A DNA stretch of 15,737 bases from Chthonomonas sp035294505 (GTDB taxonomy: Bacteria > Armatimonadota > Chthonomonadetes > Chthonomonadales > Chthonomonadaceae), in contig NZ_DATGKU010000041.1 in assembly GCF_035294505.1 (NCBI RefSeq), positions 1 to 15,737 on the forward strand, written 5' to 3'. A model generated the notes under the pieces. That model worked only from the letters and a program-made list of their open reading frames with translations, did no database searches and had not been told where the DNA came from. The translations under genes and the position numbers were made by a program. Within the stretch, counting starts at the first letter, position 1. Every line of letters starts with the position of its first letter. Positions 6,828-13,914 of this stretch are shown here, piece by piece.

Positions 6828-7514
6828 ATGCCTAAACCTATGCGGCAGGCGGCACGCCAACTTGAAGAGGCCCCACAGTTTGTGGCCCCCACAAGAGGAA
6901 ATATGGACATCCTCAAACTGCTCTCGGAGCTTGAGGATATGGTGGATCACGCCCGGCGTGGCCCCATGGGCATCCTCTTGGGGTTTCCGGAGGAGCGCTT
7001 CCACATAACCCTGATGAAAATTAGGGCGAACCTGCCTGAAGAGGTGAAACGCGCCGCCAATTTGGCCAAACAGCGCGAGCAGTTGCTTGAAGAGGCCCGC
7101 CAACAGGCCGAGCGCATCCGGCAAGAAGCCAAAGAGAGCGCTTTGGCGGAACAAGAGCGGAGACAGAATGAGTTAGCCCAAATGCGCCTTAAAATGCAAC
7201 AAGAGCTAGAAGAAGAGCGCAAACGGCTGGAAAAAGAAGCCCTAAAAATTTTGGACCAGGCGCGTGAACAGGCACACCAAATCCTTAGAGAGGCAGAGGC
7301 GCGAGCCGCCCATCTTATCACAGAAAGCGCCATCTATAAAGAGGCCGAAAAACGCGCCCAAGCCCTTCGGCTCGAAGCGGAAAACGATGCCTTAGCCACC
7401 CGACATGGTGCGGATGAGTACGCAAAAACCGTGCTGAATAACATGGAAGAGGTGCTGCAACGCGCCTTGCTACAAGTGCAAAAGGGAAAAGAACTGCTCT
7501 CTAACCCAAAATAA
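6828..7514 (+). CDS. Coiled-coil protein (V-type ATPase subunit H / F0 subunit b-like)
   Basis: The product is 228 residues from this start. A short ordered N-terminal domain (MDILKLLSELEDMVDHA, then GILLGFPEERFHITLMKIR and LPEEVKRA) is followed by a long Glu/Arg/Gln/Ala-rich coiled coil (about residues 60-215 of this form). This architecture is annotated variously as ATP synthase subunit B/H-like or DivIVA-like and often lies between coaD and YceD in several phyla; its role is not established. The start is uncertain. The frame opens further upstream, with a TTG at 6753 overlapping coaD and preceded by GGAAGGA. ATGs lie at 6828, 6840 and 6903; the last begins the conserved domain and has AGAGGAA very close to it. 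I chose 6828 because it clears coaD and keeps the non-conserved leader short. Confidence 0.75.
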   Translation: MPKPMRQAARQLEEAPQFVAPTRGNMDILKLLSELEDMVDHARRGPMGILLGFPEERFHITLMKIRANLPEEVKRAANLAKQREQLLEEARQQAERIRQEAKESALAEQERRQNELAQMRLKMQQELEEERKRLEKEALKILDQAREQAHQILREAEARAAHLITESAIYKEAEKRAQALRLEAENDALATRHGADEYAKTVLNNMEEVLQRALLQVQKGKELLSNPK

Positions 7515-7526
7515 CGGAGAACTCCT

Positions 7527-8078
7527 ATGCGCCTCGATATCTCCGAGATCATAAGAGAACCGGGGAAAAGCGCCCACTACACGGTGCATGAACCGCCCCT
7601 GGTAGATGAAGATATCGAATGCACTGACGATATCATCGGACAGTTGGACTTCATCAATACGGGCGATGCCCTCCTGCTGCGAGGCAGCTGCGATACATGC
7701 GTTATGTTGCCCTGCAGCCGCTGCTGCACCTACTATCAGCAACCGGTCTCGCTCGTCATTGAAGAACAGTTCGAACTACGATCCATCTCTACCGGGCCGC
7801 GCTCTCTACCCCACATCGTGGTGGTTGAAGAGGACGAAAGCCCCATCGCCGGTAAACTGTTTGATGGCAACGTATTCGACCTCACGGAAATGCTCCGTCA
7901 GTACATTCTGCTGAGCCAGCCGACGCAACCCTTGCCGCCTCAGCAGAACGAAGTGTGCTCCCTTTGCCATCGTCGGCCCGAGGAGGCCCTGGCCGGGCTA
8001 GGTGGCGAGCAGGAGATCGAGCCTGGCGGCCATCCGGCCTTCGCCCGGCTGCGAGAACTATTGGAAGAGCAGCCCTAA
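7527..8078 (+). CDS. DUF177 / YceD family protein
   Basis: The product is 183 residues. It starts MRLDISEII and has the central YceD pattern with clustered cysteines: Cys55, 58, 63, 66 and 67 (CDTCVMLPCSRCC), then an acidic strand with FDLTEMLRQYILLSQPTQPL, a family hallmark. A final CSLC (144-147) is followed by a degenerate tail where other members have a longer Cys motif. YceD proteins are tied to 23S rRNA/ribosome biogenesis and are almost always encoded just before rpmF, as here. GGAGA sits 6 bases before the ATG. The gene starts 12 bases after the coiled-coil gene, so they are probably cotranscribed. Confidence 0.92.
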   Translation: MRLDISEIIREPGKSAHYTVHEPPLVDEDIECTDDIIGQLDFINTGDALLLRGSCDTCVMLPCSRCCTYYQQPVSLVIEEQFELRSISTGPRSLPHIVVVEEDESPIAGKLFDGNVFDLTEMLRQYILLSQPTQPLPPQQNEVCSLCHRRPEEALAGLGGEQEIEPGGHPAFARLRELLEEQP

Positions 8079-8172
8079 CGAAAACCGCGCCTGCTTTGGA
8101 CGCACCTTGGTTAGGGTAGACTCTTCTTTTTGTGTGCGTAAGAATTCAGAGAATACGAAAGAGAGGTGTTTT

Positions 8173-8373
8173 ATGGCTTTACCAAAACGACGTCACTCGA
8201 ACCAGAGAACCCGAAAAAGACGAACCCATTATAAGCTGGCACATAAGCCGGCTATGGTTCCCAGCTTCGAGCAACCTGGTAGCTATACCCTTCTGCATCA
8301 TGTAGACCCCGCCACTGGGCGCTACCGAGGGCGAGTCGTTTTTGAGATGACGGATAAACCCCAGAATAAGTAG
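8173..8373 (+). CDS. rpmF: Large-subunit ribosomal protein bL32
   Basis: The product is 66 residues. It starts MALPKRRHSNQRTRKRR, the conserved basic N-terminus of L32, and ends in LLHHVDPATGRYRGRVV, matching the L32 HH..G.YRGR region. Zinc-ribbon cysteines are absent, so this is the Cys-free form also seen in E. coli. The ATG at 8173 is preceded by GAGAGGTG. The frame is open back to an ATG at 8002, inside yceD, which is not a real start. The 94-base gap before it (8079-8172) shows no confident promoter. Confidence 0.96.
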   Translation: MALPKRRHSNQRTRKRRTHYKLAHKPAMVPSFEQPGSYTLLHHVDPATGRYRGRVVFEMTDKPQNK

Positions 8374-8393
8374 GCAGGAAACGCTCCCACATT

Positions 8394-9434
8394 ATGGCTC
8401 ACTCGATGCGAATCGCCGTTGACGCAATGGGGGGAGACCGTGGCCCGGCAGAGGTTGCACGTGGGGTCTATGAGGCGGCACTCCATTCGCCATCCCATTT
8501 CTACCTCGTAGGCCATCCCGATGTGCTTCAACAAGAGCTAAAAAAGTGGCATAACCACCCTAAAAACCTCGAGATCGTGCCCGCCTCCGAAGTCATCGAG
8601 ATGACCGATCAGCCCGCGGTGGCGCTGCGCAAAAAGCCCGACGCCTCGGTGGTCGTCGCCGCCCGCATGGTTCATGAAGGACAGGCCGATGCGTTCGTTA
8701 CCATTGGGAATACCGGTGCCGCCATGGCCGTAGGCCTCCTTACCCTAGGCCGTATTAAAGGGATAGACCGACCGGCTATTGCCACTCCCCTCCCCTCCCT
8801 AACAGGCGGCACCGTTATCCTGCTCGATGCCGGCGCGACGGTTGATTGTGACCCCAACAACCTCTATGAGTTCGCCCTCATGGGCAGCGCCTATGCCGAG
8901 CATGTGCTTGGCGTGCCCAAACCGCGTGTGGCGCTTCTCTCCAATGGCGAGGAGATGAATAAAGGCAATACGCTGGTTAAACGAACCCATCAACTGCTTC
9001 TGAGCGCATCACAGGTCGAGGCGCCGTTTGAGTTTGTAGGTAACGTAGAAGGGCGCGATCTCTTTAAAGGGCTGGCCGACGTGGTGATCTGCGACGGCTT
9101 TACCGGCAATGTGCTGCTGAAAACGGCCGAAGGGGTCGCAGAAATGGTTCTATCGCTTGTTAAACAGGAGCTAGGACGACATCTCTGGATGCGCCCCCTC
9201 GTCGCCCCCTTCATGCCGGCCATGCGACGCCTGCGAACCCGTATAGACTACGCCGAGAGAGGCGGTGCACCTCTTTTAGGCGTCAACGGAATCTGCATCA
9301 TAGGACATGGGCGATCCACCTACTATGCTGTGGCCAATGCCTGTCGGGCCGCAGAAAAAGCGGTGGAACATAACATCGTAGAGGTTATCCGTTCGCGCGT
9401 GTGCAAAGCGCCCTTAATGCCTCCCGCCACCTAA
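8394..9434 (+). CDS. plsX: Phosphate acyltransferase PlsX
   Basis: The product is 346 residues. PlsX converts acyl-ACP plus phosphate to acyl-phosphate, the donor for PlsY in phosphatidic acid synthesis, and works as a peripheral membrane enzyme. Conserved stretches: MRIAVDAMGGDRGP at the N-terminus, FVTIGNTGAAMAVG, RPAIATPLPS, LLDAGATVDCDPNNL, LLSNGEEMNKG, VICDGFTGNVLLKTAEG and GGAPLLGVNGICIIGHG. All are typical and the length is normal (about 330-350). The start may be ATG 8394, or ATG 8406, where the conserved sequence begins. AGGAA at 8376-8380 lies 13 bases before the first, so neither is ideal. It lies 20 bases after rpmF in an evident operon. Confidence 0.97.
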   Translation: MAHSMRIAVDAMGGDRGPAEVARGVYEAALHSPSHFYLVGHPDVLQQELKKWHNHPKNLEIVPASEVIEMTDQPAVALRKKPDASVVVAARMVHEGQADAFVTIGNTGAAMAVGLLTLGRIKGIDRPAIATPLPSLTGGTVILLDAGATVDCDPNNLYEFALMGSAYAEHVLGVPKPRVALLSNGEEMNKGNTLVKRTHQLLLSASQVEAPFEFVGNVEGRDLFKGLADVVICDGFTGNVLLKTAEGVAEMVLSLVKQELGRHLWMRPLVAPFMPAMRRLRTRIDYAERGGAPLLGVNGICIIGHGRSTYYAVANACRAAEKAVEHNIVEVIRSRVCKAPLMPPAT

Positions 9435-9464
9435 GGAATCTACCGGAAAGATGAGAAAAACCCG

Positions 9465-10481
9465 ATGAGTAGTCCCCTGATACCAACAAAACAACCCTTG
9501 GCCGCCATCCTCGGACTGGGGATGTGTGTGCCTGAGCGAGTTCTTACTAACGACGACTTGGCCCAAATGGTGGATACAAGCGATGAGTGGATAACCTCTC
9601 GCACCGGCATTCGTCAACGCCACATTGCCGATGAAAACACAACAACCTCCGATCTTGCTGCAGAGGCTGCCAAACGCGCGCTTGCCGATGCGAATGTCCA
9701 CCCCGATGAGCTAGATCTCATTCTCTGCGCCACCGCCACCGGAGATTACATTTGGCCGGCTACCGCTTGTGTGGTGCAACGAAAGATAGGCGCTTACCGG
9801 GCCGGGGCTTTCGACCTCTCCGCCGCCTGCGCCGGCTTCTGTTATGGTCTGGCGGTTGCAGGGGCCTTCATTCAAAGCCATGCTGCCCAACGTATCCTGC
9901 TCATCGGGGCCGATGCCCTCTCGAAACATGTTAACTGGAACGACCGCTCCACCTGCGTCCTTTTCGGAGACGGTGCCGGAGCCGCCGTTCTAGGTCCTAA
10001 CGATAGCGGCCAGGGCGTTCTTACCTCCGTATTGGGTGCCAATGGCGATGGCCTTGAAATGGTGTGGCTGCCTCATGGTGGTACCCGCAGCCCCCTAACC
10101 CCCGAACTCATCGCAAACCGCCAAGATAAGCTCGTCATGCAGGGCCGAGAGGTCTATCGCTTCGCCGTTCAGGTCATTCCTGAAGCCATTCAGCAGGCGC
10201 TTCAAAAGGCCTGCTTAAGCCCCAGCCAGGTGGATTGGCTCGTTATGCATCAGGCGAATATCCGCATTGTGGAGGCCGTCGCGGAACGGCTGCATATTCC
10301 TAAAGATCGCGTTTTCATCAACATCGAACGCTATGGCAATACCTCCGCGGCTTCGGTTCCCATAGCCCTCACCGAGGCCGTGCAACAAAAGCGCCTCAAA
10401 CCAGGGCAGATCGTGGTAACTGCCGGCTTTGGGGCCGGGCTTGCCTGGGGGGTTAACATCATCCGATGGAGCGCAAAATAG
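9465..10481 (+). CDS. fabH: 3-oxoacyl-ACP synthase III (FabH)
   Basis: The product is 338 residues. FabH condenses an acyl-CoA with malonyl-ACP to start fatty-acid chains. The catalytic triad is complete: Cys122 in SAACAGFCYGL, His262 in MHQANIRI and Asn292 in ERYGNTSAAS. Other marks are GLGMCVPERVLTNDDLA, DTSDEWITSRTGIRQR and VTAGFGAGLAWG. The ATG at 9465 follows a purine-rich stretch but no strong Shine-Dalgarno; it overlaps the stop of a possible 5-codon open frame that starts at 9451. It begins 30 bases after plsX. Confidence 0.98.
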   Translation: MSSPLIPTKQPLAAILGLGMCVPERVLTNDDLAQMVDTSDEWITSRTGIRQRHIADENTTTSDLAAEAAKRALADANVHPDELDLILCATATGDYIWPATACVVQRKIGAYRAGAFDLSAACAGFCYGLAVAGAFIQSHAAQRILLIGADALSKHVNWNDRSTCVLFGDGAGAAVLGPNDSGQGVLTSVLGANGDGLEMVWLPHGGTRSPLTPELIANRQDKLVMQGREVYRFAVQVIPEAIQQALQKACLSPSQVDWLVMHQANIRIVEAVAERLHIPKDRVFINIERYGNTSAASVPIALTEAVQQKRLKPGQIVVTAGFGAGLAWGVNIIRWSAK

Positions 10482-10488
10482 AACCGCT

Positions 10489-11448
10489 ATGAGTAAGGTT
10501 GCTTTTCTCTTTCCAGGTCAAGGGTCACAACGAGTCGGCATGGGACGCTCGTTTTACGAGAATTTTTCCGAGGCTCGTGCGCTTTTCGAGCAGGCAAATG
10601 CCCTTCTCGGCTTCTCACTAAGCGATCTCTGCTTTGAAGGCCCCGAAGAGGTGCTTAAATCCACCGAAAACGCCCAGCCCGCTCTCTACGTCACAAGCTA
10701 TGTTGCCTATCGCTGTCTGCAATCCCTCCGCCCCCGTCGCCCGGATGCCGTCGCAGGCCATAGCGTGGGTGAATACGCGGCTCTGGCCGTGGCCGAGGTC
10801 TTCTCTTTTGAAGAGGGCCTTCGACTTGTGCGCCGCCGTGGGGAACTGATGCGCGATGCCTCTCAAAAACGCCCCGGCACTATGGCGGCTCTCCTCGGGG
10901 CAACTCTTGAAATGGCTAGAGAGGTCTGCCTCGCCGCTCGCGATGCCGGCATCGTAAGCGTGGCCAATGTCAATGGCGCCGGACAGATCGTTATCTCCGG
11001 TGAGCCTGCTGCCGTCGAGAAGGCCTCCCAACTCGCAAAAGAGCAGGGGGTAAAGCGCGTCGTTCCTTTAGCTGTGTCGGGTGGGTTTCATTCACCGCTC
11101 ATGGTGGAAGCCGGTGATGCCCTCTACAAGGACCTCGCCGCCGTACCGCTCCGAAAACCCACCGTTCCGGTAATAGCGAACATCAACGCTCGCTATGTCG
11201 AACAACCCATAGACATTATCTCCGGGCTTACCATGCAGGTAAGCGGCAGCGTTTTGTGGGAACCTTCCATGCAGCGCCTTGTTCAGGATGGTTTCCGTGT
11301 CTTTATTGAACTTGGCAGCGGCGAGGTGCTCACCGGCCTTATGAAACGTATCGCACCCGACGTTATCGCGCTTAGCGCCTACGATGCGGAAAGCCTTTCT
11401 AAGGTTGCAGAACAGTTAGATCACTTAGCAGAGCTTGGAGTAAAATGA
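10489..11448 (+). CDS. fabD: Malonyl-CoA:ACP transacylase (FabD)
   Basis: The product is 319 residues. FabD moves malonyl from CoA to the ACP thiol. The N-terminal signature VAFLFPGQGSQRVGMG, the nucleophile motif AGHSVGEYAAL with Ser92 and GGFHSPLM with His201 are all present, at the same positions as in E. coli FabD. The frame extends upstream into fabH (ATG 10429) but the family start is clearly ATG 10489, seven bases after the fabH stop. No good Shine-Dalgarno lies close to it, so coupling to fabH translation is likely. Its TGA overlaps the fabG ATG (ATGA). Confidence 0.98.
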   Translation: MSKVAFLFPGQGSQRVGMGRSFYENFSEARALFEQANALLGFSLSDLCFEGPEEVLKSTENAQPALYVTSYVAYRCLQSLRPRRPDAVAGHSVGEYAALAVAEVFSFEEGLRLVRRRGELMRDASQKRPGTMAALLGATLEMAREVCLAARDAGIVSVANVNGAGQIVISGEPAAVEKASQLAKEQGVKRVVPLAVSGGFHSPLMVEAGDALYKDLAAVPLRKPTVPVIANINARYVEQPIDIISGLTMQVSGSVLWEPSMQRLVQDGFRVFIELGSGEVLTGLMKRIAPDVIALSAYDAESLSKVAEQLDHLAELGVK

Positions 11449-12188
11449 AACTATCCGATCGCGTCGCCATCGTCACAGGAGCCAGCCGCGGCATTGGCAA
11501 GGCCATCGCCCTTGAACTCGCTGCCGAAGGCGCAAAAGTGGTTGTCAATTACAATCGCAATGCCGCATCCGCCGAGGAGACCGTAAAAACCCTACTAGAG
11601 GCGGGGAAAGAGGCGGTGGCCTTACAGGCGGATGTTGCCGATGCTTCTCAGGTGGAAAAACTGGTGCAAAGCACCATCGAACGCTTCGGTAGGGTAGATA
11701 TTCTCATCAACAATGCAGGGGTTACCCGTGATAAGCTCGTCATGCGCATGAGCGAAGAAGATTGGGATACTGTGCTGAATACCAACCTGAAGGGGGCCTT
11801 TCTCTGCTCGCGTGCGGTAGCTCCCATCTTTCTCAAGCAACGTAGCGGAGTCATCGTTAACATCAGCAGCGTAATCGGTAAAGTTGGCGGGCCGGGTCAA
11901 GCAAACTATAGCGCCTCAAAAGCCGGCCTGATCGGCCTGACCAAATCGCTCGCAAAGGAGCTAGGCTCACGCAACATTCGCGTGAACGCCATTGCACCCG
12001 GCTTCATCGAAACCGAAATGACCGAGGTGCTGAAACCCGAACAACGCGAGGCCGCGCTAAAACAGATTCCCTTGGCGCGATTTGGAGGTAGCCGAGAAGT
12101 CGCACGTGTTGCCGTCTTTCTCTGCTCGGACGACGCTTCCTATATCCATGGGGAGGTCATTACCGTGGATGGTGGGCTGTTCATGTGA
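11445..12188 (+). CDS. fabG: 3-oxoacyl-ACP reductase (FabG)
   Basis: The product is 247 residues, a classical short-chain dehydrogenase using NADPH for the first reduction in each elongation cycle. The cofactor motif TGASRGIG is at residues 11-18 and NNAG at 89-92. The catalytic Ser142, Tyr155 and Lys159 (YSASK) have the same spacing as E. coli FabG 138-151-155. The C-terminus has IAPGFIETEMT and ends ITVDGGLFM, typical of FabG. The ATG overlaps the fabD stop by four bases. In this cluster context the FabG assignment is firm over other SDR reductases. Confidence 0.97.
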   Translation: MKLSDRVAIVTGASRGIGKAIALELAAEGAKVVVNYNRNAASAEETVKTLLEAGKEAVALQADVADASQVEKLVQSTIERFGRVDILINNAGVTRDKLVMRMSEEDWDTVLNTNLKGAFLCSRAVAPIFLKQRSGVIVNISSVIGKVGGPGQANYSASKAGLIGLTKSLAKELGSRNIRVNAIAPGFIETEMTEVLKPEQREAALKQIPLARFGGSREVARVAVFLCSDDASYIHGEVITVDGGLFM

Positions 12189-12209
12189 ATACCTGTGCTG
12201 CCCGCCACG

Positions 12210-12218
12210 TGCTACAAT
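12210..12218 (+). promoter_or_regulatory. Extended -10 promoter of acpP
   Basis: TGCTACAAT at 12210-12218 is an extended -10 (TGn plus TACAAT). No good -35 is visible at the right distance, which is acceptable for an extended -10. Transcription would begin near 12225, 92 bases before the acpP ATG, in the only long gap of the fab cluster. Confidence 0.6.
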
Positions 12219-12228
12219 AACCTGGTGT

Positions 12229-12279
12229 GCCTCTCGCGGAACCGGCTGAAGAGAGGGTTCCTTCACCCTTAAGAGAGGC
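12229..12279 (+). promoter_or_regulatory. Structured acpP leader RNA (possible)
   Basis: GCCTCTC (12229-12235) pairs with GAGAGGC (12273-12279). Nested inside, GGAACC (12238-12243) pairs with GGTTCC (12256-12261). A competing GAGAGG at 12251-12256 can also pair with CCTCTC (12230-12235), so two mutually exclusive folds exist. The region sits in the predicted acpP leader, ahead of the AGGAGG ribosome binding site at 12304-12309. No known riboswitch class is recognised. Confidence 0.35.
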
Positions 12280-12316
12280 TTTCTAAACAAGAACATTTAA
12301 CTTAGGAGGACGATAC

Positions 12317-12559
12317 ATGTCTACAACTTTTGATCGTGTGCGCAAGGTGCTTCTTGAGAGGCTCGATGTGAGCGAGGAGGAGATCGTTCCCGAAGCCTCT
12401 TTGGTGAATGACCTGAAAGCTGACTCCCTAGATGTCGTAGAGATCGTGCTTCGTCTTGAGGACGAATTCACCATAGATATCCCCGATGAGGACGCCGAAA
12501 AGATCGTCACCGTTCAAGATATCGTGGACTATATAGACAAAAAGGCCGCGGCCTCATGA
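12317..12559 (+). CDS. acpP: Acyl carrier protein
   Basis: The product is 80 residues and strongly acidic, the usual size for ACP. The phosphopantetheine attachment site is Ser37 in LKADSLDVVEIVLRLEDEF, followed by IDIPDEDAEKIVTVQDIVDYI, the conserved helix III/IV region. It carries growing acyl chains as thioesters for the Fab enzymes and PlsX. The start is firm: TAGGAGG lies about 7 bases before ATG 12317, one of the strongest ribosome binding sites in the window. A separate promoter at 12210 fits the high ACP level cells need. Confidence 0.98.
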   Translation: MSTTFDRVRKVLLERLDVSEEEIVPEASLVNDLKADSLDVVEIVLRLEDEFTIDIPDEDAEKIVTVQDIVDYIDKKAAAS

Positions 12560-12610
12560 GCCGTCGCTCGAAGTGCCCCTACTTTAGCGAACCTTTGTAT
12601 AGGAGTGGCT

Positions 12611-13882
12611 ATGCAAACGCCATCTCATAACCCGACTGAGCCAAGGCGAGTGGTGATCACAGGCGTCGGAGCAGTAACCCCTCTCGGGCTTACTGCAGAA
12701 GACACCTGGAAAGCCTGCCTGTCCGGCTGCTCCGGTGTGGGTCCTATCACCTTCTTCGATGCTAGTGGCTATAGCACCCGCATAGCCGCCGAAATCAAAG
12801 ATTGGGATCCTTCGCCCTACTTCGAGTCCCGAAAAGAGGCACGCCGTGTTGACCGATTCGTGCAGTTTGCGGTCGCGGCATCGCGTATGGCCCTAGAAGA
12901 CGCCAAGCTCGAGATCACTCCGGACAACAGCGAGCGTGTAGGCGTCTACATCGGCTCCGGCATCGGCGGGCTGGCAACTCTTGAGGAGTGGCACAAAACG
13001 CTGCTGGAGCGTGGCCCCGATCGCATTACGCCGTTTCTTATCCCCGCGATCATCTGTAATATGGGGGCCGGCATGGTCTCGATACTGACCGGCGCCCGAG
13101 GGCCAAACTCCTGCATTACCACCGCCTGTACCACCGGCCTAAATAACATCGGCGATGCCTTCGAGCTTATCAGACGCGGCGGTGCCGACGCCGTGATCGC
13201 AGGGGGAGCCGAGGCGGCCATTACCCCCCTCAGCATCGCGGGCTTCTGTGCTGCGAGAACCATGTCTACCCGCAACGACGAACCTACCCGAGCAAGCCGT
13301 CCATTCGATGCGCAACGCGATGGCTTCGTGATGGGAGAAGGAGCCGGCATCGTGGTACTCGAAGCGCTCGATTCGGCCCTAGCCCGCAACGCCAAAATCT
13401 ACGCCGAAGTGATCGGCTACGGTATGTCTGGCGACGCCCATCATGTTACAGCGCCGCCAGACGACGGCAACGGGGCTATCCGATGCATGCGCGCCGCGCT
13501 CAATGAGGCCGGCATCAAGCCGGAAGAGGTAGACTATATTAACGCACATGGCACCTCGACCGAGCTAAACGATCGCATTGAGACACTTGCCATTAAAGCG
13601 GTCTTTGGAGAACATGCTTACCACATCCCGGTCAGCTCAACAAAATCTATGACCGCTCACATGGTAGGGGCTGCCGGAGCCGTTGAGACCATCTTCTGCG
13701 CGCTCGCCATTCGAGATCGCATCATTCCACCAACCATCAACTACGAGTACCCCGATCCGAACTGCGATCTAGACTACGTTCCAAATAAAGCACGACCGGC
13801 CGAAGTGAACATCGCTCTCTCAAACTCGTTCGGATTCGGCGGGCACAACGGCTCTATTCTCCTTAAAAGATATAGCGGCTAA
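12611..13882 (+). CDS. fabF: 3-oxoacyl-ACP synthase II (FabF)
   Basis: The product is 423 residues. FabF condenses malonyl-ACP with acyl-ACP to elongate chains. The catalytic Cys173 (TTACTTG), His313 (NAHGTST) and His350 (KSMTAHMVGAAG) are each ten residues later than in E. coli FabF, so the Cys-His-His spacing is identical. The N-terminal RRVVITGVGAVTPLG, FVMGEGAGIVVLE and the gating loop SNSFGFGGHN are intact. The residues around the active site differ from the common TACATG..AIG and KSMTGHLLGAAG forms. The ATG at 12611 has AGGAG 5 bases upstream; a GTG at 12605 overlaps that site and is rejected. It lies 51 bases after acpP and is followed by a terminator. Confidence 0.98.
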   Translation: MQTPSHNPTEPRRVVITGVGAVTPLGLTAEDTWKACLSGCSGVGPITFFDASGYSTRIAAEIKDWDPSPYFESRKEARRVDRFVQFAVAASRMALEDAKLEITPDNSERVGVYIGSGIGGLATLEEWHKTLLERGPDRITPFLIPAIICNMGAGMVSILTGARGPNSCITTACTTGLNNIGDAFELIRRGGADAVIAGGAEAAITPLSIAGFCAARTMSTRNDEPTRASRPFDAQRDGFVMGEGAGIVVLEALDSALARNAKIYAEVIGYGMSGDAHHVTAPPDDGNGAIRCMRAALNEAGIKPEEVDYINAHGTSTELNDRIETLAIKAVFGEHAYHIPVSSTKSMTAHMVGAAGAVETIFCALAIRDRIIPPTINYEYPDPNCDLDYVPNKARPAEVNIALSNSFGFGGHNGSILLKRYSG

Positions 13883-13885
13883 ACC

Positions 13886-13914
13886 GAGAGGCGCCCCTGA
13901 GTAGGGCGCCTCTC
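13886..13914. terminator. Terminator at the end of the fab cluster
   Basis: A perfect 11-bp GC-rich stem (13886-13896 with 13904-13914) with a 7-base loop starts four bases after the fabF stop. It is symmetrical and could act on both strands. It overlaps two of the three stop-codon bases (13913-13915) of the convergent MscS-type gene. The U tracts are weak on both sides. Confidence 0.75.

Noticed and set aside
6702..7333. Two open frames on the minus strand, 150 and 128 residues
   Set aside because: They lie opposite the coiled-coil gene. Its Glu/Gln/Arg-rich repeats leave the complementary frames free of stops. Their Ser/Cys/Leu-rich composition is not protein-like.
8079..8172. Possible leader regulator or promoter before rpmF
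   Set aside because: I looked for -10/-35 pairs and stable hairpins in these 94 bases and found none worth reporting.
12946..13395. 149-residue minus-strand open frame
   Set aside because: It is antisense to fabF, with no ribosome site or motif, whereas fabF has its full catalytic triad.
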